A stretch of 64,000 bases of DNA. Source: Gulosibacter sp. 10 (GTDB lineage Bacteria > Actinomycetota > Actinomycetes > Actinomycetales > Microbacteriaceae). The notes below the pieces were generated by a model. It was not told where the DNA came from. It searched no databases and was given only the letters and a program-made list of their open reading frames with translations. The position numbers and the translations under genes are program-made. Where the stretch lies: contig NZ_FUIC01000011.1 of assembly GCF_900163695.1 (NCBI RefSeq), positions 62,001 through 126,000 of the forward strand, in the 5' to 3' direction. Shown piece by piece: positions 58,772-64,000 of the stretch. How positions within the stretch are numbered: the first letter of the stretch is position 1; each line of letters starts with the position of its first letter.

Positions 58772-61285
58772 TCAGCCGGTGGCGTCGAGAAAGCGCTCGG
58801 CGAGGATGCTGCCCGTCACCCCCGATCGCGCCGCCGCGACCTCGCGAGGCGGGCCGGCCGCCACCACGTGGCCGCCCCGCGGCCCCGCCCCCGGACCCAG
58901 GTCGATGAGCCAGTCGGAGCCAGCCGCGATCTCCATGTTGTGATCCGCCATCAGCACCGTGTTGCCCTCGTCGACGATCTGCTGGAAGAGGCCGCCGAGC
59001 ACCCGCGCATCGCTCGGATGCAGGCCGTTCATCGGCTCGTCGAGGATGAAGAGCGAGTGCTCGCGCCGCGGCCGGGCCCGCAGCGCCGCCGCGAGCCGCA
59101 GCCGCTGCGCCTCGCCGCCGGAGAGCGTGGCCGTGGACTGGCCGAGCAGCAGGCCGCCCAGCCCGACCAGCTGCAGCGCCTCGAAGTGGTCGGCGGCGCC
59201 GAGCGACGCGCCGAAGCGGTCGGCCGCCGCGTCGATCGACAGCGCGAGCACGTCGGCGATGTTCAGCCCGTCCACCTCGATCTCGAGCGTGTCCTCGGTG
59301 AACCGCCGCCCGTCGCACTCGGGGCACTTGCCGCTCGAGGCGGGCAGGTGGACGAGGTCGATCGTGATCGTGCCGAGACCCTCGCAGCGCGGGCAGCGGC
59401 CGGCCGCGGTGTTGAACGAGAAGCGCGAGGCCGTGTAGCCGCGCGAGCGCGCTTCGAGGGGCTTCGCGAACAGGGAGCGGAACTTGTCGAAGATGCCGAT
59501 GTACGTGCCGATCACCGAGCGCGGCGAGCGTCCGATGGCGCTCTGGTCGAAGCTCACGACGCGCGAGACGGCGTCGAGCCCCGACGCGGTCGCGCCGGCG
59601 AGCCCGCGCCGCTCCTCGCCGCTCACCCCGGCCTGCGGCTCGTCCTCGAGGAGGGACGCGGTGCCGGATGCGGCGGCCAGGGAGGCGACCGAGCGCAGCA
59701 GGGAGCTCTTGCCGGACCCCGAGACGCCCGTGACCGTCGTGAGCGCGCCCGCGGGGAACTCGATCGGGGCGCCGTCGAGGGTGTTGGTGGTGACGCCCTC
59801 GAGCCGGATCCGGCGGTCGAAGCGCCGCGGCTCCCGCCAGAGGTCCTCCGGCGGCGCGTTCCGCAGCCGCTCCGCGGTCGAGGCGTCGCCGGCGAGCGCC
59901 GCATCCACCGAGCCCGCGAACATGACCCGCCCACCCCGCGCGCCGCCGCCCGGGCCGAGCTCCACGACCCAGTCGCAGCGCCGCACCGTGGCCATCTCGT
60001 GCTCGACGAGGATGACGGTGTTGCCCGAGTCGCGCAGTTGCTCGATGAAGGCGAACAGGTGGTCGATGTCGGCCGGGTGCAGGCCGGTGGAGAGCTCGTC
60101 GAAGACGTAGAGCATGCCGTGCAGGCCGCTGTGGAGATGCGCCGCGAGGCGGAGGCGCTGCAGCTCGCCGGCCGAGAGCGTGGCCGCCGACCGGTCGGCG
60201 GCGAGGTAGCCCACGCCGAGCGAGTCGATCACCGCCACGCGCTTCTCGAGCTCGCTCAGCAGCAGCCGGGCGGCGTCGTGCTTCGCGCCCGAGCTCGGGA
60301 GCCCCTCGTGCTCGACGGCGCGGCGGATGAACCGGGCCATGTCGACGAGGCTGCGCCGCGAGACCTCGGCGATGTTCTCGCCGCCGATGACCACGCCGAG
60401 CGCGGCCCGCGCGATCCTGCTGCCGCCGCACTCGGGGCAGGGCGTGTCGTGGAGGAACTGCAGGGCGCGCTCGCGCATCGCGGCGCTGCCGCTCTTCGTC
60501 ACCGTGTCGAGCAGGTAGCGGCGGGCGCTGCGGAACCGGCCCTCGTAGGCGCGGCCGCCGTACTCCGTGGTGGCGTCGGTGGGATGCACCGTGACGGTGG
60601 GCGTCTCCTCCGTGGTGAGGAGCCAGTCGCGCGTGGATCGGGGCAGATCCTGCCAGGGCGCGTCGATGTCCACGCCGAGCACCTCGGCGACGCGGCGGAA
60701 GTTGAGGCCCACCCAGCCGCCGGGCCACGCCGCGATCGCGCCCTCGCGGATCGAGAGCCGCGGGTCCGGCACGGAGGCGTCGACGTCGATCTCGTGGATG
60801 CTGCCCTTGGCCGCGCACGCCGGGCAGGCGCCCTCGACGGTGTTGGGGGAGAACGCCGAGGCGAGCAGGTGCCCCTGGCCGGGCGGGTACTCGCCGATGC
60901 GGGAGAACAGCACGCGGAGCAGATCGGCCACCTGCGAGAGCGTGCCGACGCTCGAGTGCTCCGGCGGGCTCGAGACGAGCTGCTTGACCGCGATCGCGGC
61001 CGGCAGCCCGGTGATCCGGTCCACCTCGGGGGAGTTTACGGCGCCGAGCAGGTGCCGGGTGAAGGGCGACACCGACTCGAGGTAGCGCCGCTGCGCCTCG
61101 GCGTAGACCGTGTCGAACGCCAGGGAGGACTTCCCGGAGCCCGAGACGCCGCAGATCGCGATCAGGGCGCCGTGCGGCATCGAGACCGAGACGTCCGCGA
61201 GGTTGTGCTCGCGAGCGCCCACCACCGAGATCTCGGTGATGGGCGCTGCGGAGGAGAACGGCGAGGATGCGGGGGAGACGGCCAT
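58772..61285 (-). CDS. UvrA-like ABC ATPase (UvrA paralogue)
   Basis: 837 residues from the ATG at 61285. Two ABC modules: CGVSGSGKSSLAFDTVYAEAQRRYLESVSPFTRHLL with signature LSAGELQRLRLAAHL, then GVSGSGKSSLLRSVASLA with signature LSGGEAQRLRLAAALR. Zinc-type cysteine pairs GACPACAAKGS and CPECGGSRI are present. It lacks about 100-150 residues of standard UvrA (about 950), fitting the UvrA2/DrrC-like paralogues that do not bind UvrB and are linked to drug or DNA-adduct tolerance. The canonical uvrA is expected elsewhere. The 51-bp aspS repeat ends 23 bp upstream of its start. Confidence 0.88.
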   Translation of the reverse strand: MAVSPASSPFSSAAPITEISVVGAREHNLADVSVSMPHGALIAICGVSGSGKSSLAFDTVYAEAQRRYLESVSPFTRHLLGAVNSPEVDRITGLPAAIAVKQLVSSPPEHSSVGTLSQVADLLRVLFSRIGEYPPGQGHLLASAFSPNTVEGACPACAAKGSIHEIDVDASVPDPRLSIREGAIAAWPGGWVGLNFRRVAEVLGVDIDAPWQDLPRSTRDWLLTTEETPTVTVHPTDATTEYGGRAYEGRFRSARRYLLDTVTKSGSAAMRERALQFLHDTPCPECGGSRIARAALGVVIGGENIAEVSRRSLVDMARFIRRAVEHEGLPSSGAKHDAARLLLSELEKRVAVIDSLGVGYLAADRSAATLSAGELQRLRLAAHLHSGLHGMLYVFDELSTGLHPADIDHLFAFIEQLRDSGNTVILVEHEMATVRRCDWVVELGPGGGARGGRVMFAGSVDAALAGDASTAERLRNAPPEDLWREPRRFDRRIRLEGVTTNTLDGAPIEFPAGALTTVTGVSGSGKSSLLRSVASLAAASGTASLLEDEPQAGVSGEERRGLAGATASGLDAVSRVVSFDQSAIGRSPRSVIGTYIGIFDKFRSLFAKPLEARSRGYTASRFSFNTAAGRCPRCEGLGTITIDLVHLPASSGKCPECDGRRFTEDTLEIEVDGLNIADVLALSIDAAADRFGASLGAADHFEALQLVGLGGLLLGQSTATLSGGEAQRLRLAAALRARPRREHSLFILDEPMNGLHPSDARVLGGLFQQIVDEGNTVLMADHNMEIAAGSDWLIDLGPGAGPRGGHVVAAGPPREVAAARSGVTGSILAERFLDATG

Positions 61286-61308
61286 GGCGTCCAGGGTGGC
61301 CCGCCGGA

Positions 61309-61359
61309 GGCGGCCGCGCAACCCGCGCCGGCTACGGCTGCAGGCGGTTGGGCCCGCGG
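61309..61359. repeat. Direct repeat copy 1 (left end)
   Basis: Identical over 51 bp to 62493-62543; begins GGCGGCCGCG and ends GGGCCCGCGG. On the minus strand it still reads RGPNRLQP followed by a stop, the last residues of AspRS, without the rest of the gene. 23 bp separate it from the UvrA-like start codon. Confidence 0.9.
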
Positions 61360-61371
61360 CGGGGCATGGCG

Positions 61372-61674
61372 ATGTCCTCGCGGGGATGGGGCGGTGAGGG
61401 CGAGTATTCGTTCGCAGCACCGAGCGTGATGCGAGTAGCTCCGGGACGAATGAAGCGACGGGAGGGATTCTTGGGGAATATCCTCCCGAATAGACGTGAG
61501 CATTGGCCTGATCTTCGCTCGGCGGACGAGTGGAACTGGCGGTATTGCGGCCGGTTCAATACGTGGCTGCAGGATGCCGGCAGCGGGAGCATGAGCTGGA
61601 TCGACGCGACGGAGGCGAAGCGGCGGTATGAGACGCCGGGGAGTGAGTTGACTCTGGTGCCGCGGAGGCGGTGA
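61372..61674 (+). CDS. Orphan ORF of the islet
   Basis: Up to 100 residues from the ATG at 61372; ATG at 61432 (MRVAPGRMKRRE) is an alternative start. The stretch NILPNRREHWPDLRSADEWNWRYCGRFNTWLQDAGSGSMSWIDATEAKRRYE is Trp-rich and looks protein-like, but no family is recognised. Local GC is lower than in the flanking genes. Its limits are uncertain. Confidence 0.4.
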   Translation: MSSRGWGGEGEYSFAAPSVMRVAPGRMKRREGFLGNILPNRREHWPDLRSADEWNWRYCGRFNTWLQDAGSGSMSWIDATEAKRRYETPGSELTLVPRRR

Positions 61675-61803
61675 CCTCGATACTCGTGTCCCGATCTCAC
61701 GACATCGTCTGGTTCGCCCCGCAGGGTGTCGGTGGGCGGGACGCTTATCGCGTCCTCGACGTCTATTCGGTATCTCATTTTTCGAGAGCGATAGACTGAC
61801 ATC

Positions 61804-61827
61804 GTGATGATATCGCGATATCATCAC
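61804..61827. promoter_or_regulatory. VapB operator, perfect 24-bp palindrome
   Basis: A perfect palindrome centred on ATATCGCGATAT, spanning 61804-61827 (starts GTGATG, ends CATCAC), 18 bp before the vapB start. This position is where VapB(C) complexes repress their own promoter. Confidence 0.75.
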
Positions 61828-61845
61828 CGGAAGGAGGTAGTGGTC

Positions 61846-62070
61846 ATGACGAACATACTCGTCCGCGGGCTCAGCGCCCAGGCCGTCGAGCGCATCGACG
61901 CCGAGGCATCTGCACAGGGGCTGTCTCGCAATGAATTCCTGCGCCGGAAGCTCGAGGGAGCCCAGCCTGCGACTTCGGAGGCCGTGGTCACCGCGGCCGA
62001 CTGGAATCGCTCGGCCGAGATCTTCTGCGACCTGGAGGAGCCTGCGGTGATGGGCGACGCATGGCGGTGA
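61846..62070 (+). CDS. vapB: VapB-type antitoxin
   Basis: 74 residues from the ATG at 61846, which has AAGGAGG 9 bp upstream (61831-61837); the 14-codon-longer frame begins within the operator. [38 protein letters not shown] is a ribbon-helix-helix DNA-binding motif, followed by a toxin-binding tail with [15 protein letters not shown]. Overlaps vapC by 10 bp, as usual for TA operons. Confidence 0.85.
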   Translation: MTNILVRGLSAQAVERIDAEASAQGLSRNEFLRRKLEGAQPATSEAVVTAADWNRSAEIFCDLEEPAVMGDAWR

Positions 62071-62480
62071 CGAGCTGGCTGATCGACAAGTCGGCGTACG
62101 TGCGGATGCAGGCCGGTCGGGCGTCGCACATCGACGAGTGGAACGCGCGCATCGAGCGCGGTCTGGTGCGGCTCTCGACGGTGACGAGGCTCGAGTTCGG
62201 CTTCTCCATCCGGTCGGGAGAAGCCGGACGGGAAGCCTTCGGCTCGCCGCCGCTGTCGCTCATGCCGATCGAGCACCTCACGCCGGCGATAGAGGATCGG
62301 GCCTTCGAGGTGCAGATGCTGCTCGCCGACCGCGGGCGGCACCGTGCGCCGTCCATCCCGGATCTCCTGATCGCGGCAACGGCGGAAAAGGCTGGACTCA
62401 CGGTGCTCGCTGTCGACAAGGACTTCGACCTCATCGCCCGGATCACCGGGCAGCCGGTAGAGACGCTGGCGCTGAAGTAG
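62061..62480 (+). CDS. vapC: VapC-type PIN-domain RNase toxin
   Basis: 139 residues, ATG at 62061 within vapB. PIN active-site acids are all present: D9 (WLIDKSAY), E45 (VTRLEFG), D101 (IPDLLIA) and D119 (AVDKDFD). The segment [15 protein letters not shown] and [17 protein letters not shown] complete the fold. VapC toxins cleave specific RNAs, often tRNA, unless bound by VapB. It ends 13 bp before the second 51-bp repeat. Confidence 0.9.
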   Translation: MAVTSWLIDKSAYVRMQAGRASHIDEWNARIERGLVRLSTVTRLEFGFSIRSGEAGREAFGSPPLSLMPIEHLTPAIEDRAFEVQMLLADRGRHRAPSIPDLLIAATAEKAGLTVLAVDKDFDLIARITGQPVETLALK

Positions 62481-62492
62481 CGGAGAGAAACG

Positions 62493-62543
62493 GGCGGCCG
62501 CGCAACCCGCGCCGGCTACGGCTGCAGGCGGTTGGGCCCGCGG
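62493..62543. repeat. Direct repeat copy 2 (aspS 3' end)
   Basis: Identical to 61309-61359. 28 bp (62516-62543) are the end of aspS including its stop; 23 bp lie downstream of the gene. The element thus uses the aspS 3' end as its junction. Confidence 0.9.
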
Positions 62544-63826
62544 AAGAGGTAGGTGACCTCGCGGAGGTTCGGCTGGTGCAGCATGAGCATCATCATGCGG
62601 GCGAGGCCCATGCCGAAGCCGCCGTGCGGGGGAGCGCCGTAGCGGAAGAAGTCGAGGTAGAAGTCGAGTTCCTTGGGCTCGAGGCCCTTCTCGGCGATCT
62701 GCTCGGTGAGCACGTCGATGCGGTGCTCGCGCTGCGCGCCCGTCGAGATCTCCACGCCGTTCCAGATGAGGTCGTAGGACTTCGTGATCGAGGGGTCCTG
62801 CTCGTCCCGCATGTGGTAGAACGGCCGGATCGACGCGGGGTAGTCGGTGAGGAAGACGAACTCGGAGCCGTGCTCCTCGAGCGCCCAGCGGCCGATCTCG
62901 CGCTCGCCCTCCGGGTCCATGTCGAGGTCGTTGCGCTCGAACTTGTGGCCGCGCGACTCCACGATCTCGCGGGCCTCGAGCAGCGGGATGCGGGGGATCG
63001 GGTTCTCGGGCACCACGACGTCCACGTCGAACAGCTCCGCGAGCTCCTCGCCGTGGCGCTCTTTCACCGCGGCGAGCGCGGTGCGCATGAGCTCCTCTTG
63101 CATGTCCATGACGTCGGCGTGCGAGTCGATCCACGAGATCTCCGCGTCCACGCCGGTGAACTCGGTCGCGTGGCGCGAGGTGAACGAGGGGTCGGCGCGG
63201 AAGACCGGCGCGATCTCGAAGATCTTGCCGAAGCCCGCCGACTGCGCCATCTGCTTGAAGAACTGCGGCGACTGCGCGAGGTAGGCGGTGCCGTCGAAGT
63301 ACTCGACCTTGAAGAGCTCGGCGTTCGACTCCGAGGCCGTGGCCATGAGCTTGGGCGAGAAGACTTCAATGTAGTCGCGCTCGTACCAGTAGTCGCGCAT
63401 CGCGTGCGTGAGCGTGGTCTGCGCACGGAACATCGCGTTGTTGCGGCGCGTGCGCAGGTCGAGGAAGCGCCAGTCGAGGCGCTTGTCGATCGAGGAGTCG
63501 TCGGCGATGGGCGTCTCGGGGTCGGCCTCCGACTCGACCCGGATCGAGGAGATCTTCACCTCGAGGCCGCCGAGCTTGACGCGCTCGTCGTGCTTGAGGT
63601 CGCCCTCCACGGTGAGCATCGTGCCCTGCGCGAGGCCGGAGATGACGTCGCTGATGTGCTCGCGGCCCTCGGCGCGCGGATTCACGAGCTGGAGGGCGCC
63701 GGTCTCGTCGCGGAGCACGACGAACTGCACCTTCTTCTGATCGCGGACGGTGTCGACCCAGCCCTGGATCTTGACCGGGCCGTCTTCGAGGGGGGCGAGG
63801 GCGTTAATCAGCGTACGTTCAGTCAC
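62516..63826 (-). CDS. aspS: Aspartate--tRNA(Asp/Asn) ligase, archaeal type
   Basis: 436 residues, far shorter than bacterial AspRS (about 580-600) because the GAD insertion is missing; this is the archaeal/AspS2 form, usually non-discriminating. An OB-fold anticodon domain (about 1-110) begins PLEDGPVKIQGWVDTVRDQKK. Class II core: motif 2 in FRADPSFTSRHATEFTGVDAEISW and motif 3 GFGMGLARMMMLMLHQPN. It may charge both tRNA-Asp and tRNA-Asn, with GatCAB correcting the latter. Its last 28 bp are the target of the VapBC islet. Confidence 0.93.
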   Translation of the reverse strand: MTERTLINALAPLEDGPVKIQGWVDTVRDQKKVQFVVLRDETGALQLVNPRAEGREHISDVISGLAQGTMLTVEGDLKHDERVKLGGLEVKISSIRVESEADPETPIADDSSIDKRLDWRFLDLRTRRNNAMFRAQTTLTHAMRDYWYERDYIEVFSPKLMATASESNAELFKVEYFDGTAYLAQSPQFFKQMAQSAGFGKIFEIAPVFRADPSFTSRHATEFTGVDAEISWIDSHADVMDMQEELMRTALAAVKERHGEELAELFDVDVVVPENPIPRIPLLEAREIVESRGHKFERNDLDMDPEGEREIGRWALEEHGSEFVFLTDYPASIRPFYHMRDEQDPSITKSYDLIWNGVEISTGAQREHRIDVLTEQIAEKGLEPKELDFYLDFFRYGAPPHGGFGMGLARMMMLMLHQPNLREVTYLFRGPNRLQP

Positions 63827-63941
63827 CCGGACAGCTTACCGGCCGACGGGGGATGCCGCGCGGGCCCGGATGCGGCATTCCGCGCCGGGTCTCCGGCCGG
63901 GGCCGGGCGGCTCGGAAGTCCGGGCGCCTAGAATGTGAGAC

Positions 63942-64000
63942 ATGCAGGCCCAGCGCATCCACATCGTCCGACACGGCGAAGTCTTCAACCCCGACGGGGT
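63942..64000 (+). CDS. Histidine phosphatase family protein, 3' end beyond window
   Basis: The window ends inside this gene. The visible start is MQAQRIHIVRHGEVFNPDG; the RHG motif is the catalytic phosphohistidine signature of the phosphoglycerate mutase/histidine phosphatase superfamily. It is divergent from aspS with about 115 bp between them. Substrate unknown. Confidence 0.75.
   Translation, partial: MQAQRIHIVRHGEVFNPDG

Larger units (their letters stand above)
61309..62543. mobile_element. Putative aspS-integrated islet carrying VapBC
   Basis: Flanked by exact 51-bp direct repeats (61309-61359 and 62493-62543). Between them lie a small orphan ORF (61372-61674) and a VapBC toxin-antitoxin pair. 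The unit is 1184 bp from repeat start to repeat start. No integrase or transposase is inside, so it is either a non-autonomous element, a decayed one, or an islet moved by a site-specific recombinase encoded elsewhere. Precise boundaries inferred from the repeats alone. Confidence 0.55.

Overview
The window is a high-GC (roughly 70 percent) actinobacterial chromosome segment. The gene families point to Microbacteriaceae, possibly a Leucobacter- or Microbacterium-like organism: archaeal-type AspRS, tiny basic ribosomal protein bS22, an HTH/bS22 neighbourhood, a 13E12-type HNH protein, a receiverless winged-helix regulator ending in SPDRF, and many GTG starts with ATGA/GTGA gene overlaps. The family assignment is inference; no 16S gene is present.

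Layout. 1-9700: an incomplete low-GC ORF, a YegS-like lipid kinase, serS, a HAD phosphatase, tRNA-Ser(UGA), an LCP cell-wall ligase, tRNA-Ser(GCU), an MFS exporter, tRNA-Arg(ACG), a P-loop kinase and unknown proteins. 9717-12229: a divergent pair, an APH-fold kinase and a class-III PLP enzyme resembling the hydroxylysine kinase / phospho-lyase pair, whose 5' ends are near mirror images. 12323-22913: an inositol-type catabolic island with two Gfo/Idh dehydrogenases, a divergent GAPDH, iolC, a Cgl0159-like aldolase, iolB, three different TIM-barrel isomerase/epimerase genes, an IolG-like dehydrogenase and a GntR/UTRA regulator. Four TTGT-N4-ACAA palindromes stand upstream of four of its transcription units and probably form the regulon. 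iolD, iolA and a dedicated inositol transporter are not in the window.

23000-29200: housekeeping and regulatory genes (ArsR and MarR regulators, a winged-helix regulator with a candidate Cys-rich leader peptide, upp, tadA, proC, a DnaJ-like membrane protein). 29216-36659: a sugar-acid type catabolic island (two overlapping IclR genes, two SDRs, an ABM-domain protein, an enolase-superfamily dehydratase, an MHS transporter, an idonate-dehydrogenase-like ADH). 36803-42773: the activated-methyl-cycle pair luxS / MTA-SAH nucleosidase, the potassium system ktrAB, a small HTH protein, bS22, nhaA and a glutaredoxin-like protein. 43059-46258: an HNH/DUF222 protein with internal tandem repeats and a ParDE module. 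46616-56855: a lipoprotein, an Lrp - CobW - DUF6176 group, and a 2-oxoacid dehydrogenase E1a-E1b-E2 operon followed by an aromatic/HisC-like aminotransferase and an APC amino-acid permease. 57134-64000: a low-GC orphan ORF, a DUF1345 membrane protein, a UvrA-like ABC ATPase, a small VapBC islet, aspS and the start of a histidine-phosphatase gene.

The most distinctive structural observation is that the last 28 bp of aspS plus 23 bp downstream are exactly repeated about 1.18 kb away, just upstream of the UvrA-like gene. The two 51-bp copies bracket a VapBC toxin-antitoxin module and a small orphan ORF. This looks like a tiny genomic islet inserted at the aspS 3' end with regeneration of the gene end, but without an integrase inside. 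Other leads are the mirrored 5' ends of the kinase/phospho-lyase pair, the four-site GntR regulon, a 60-bp intergenic palindrome at 20809-20868, and the sugar-acid cluster.
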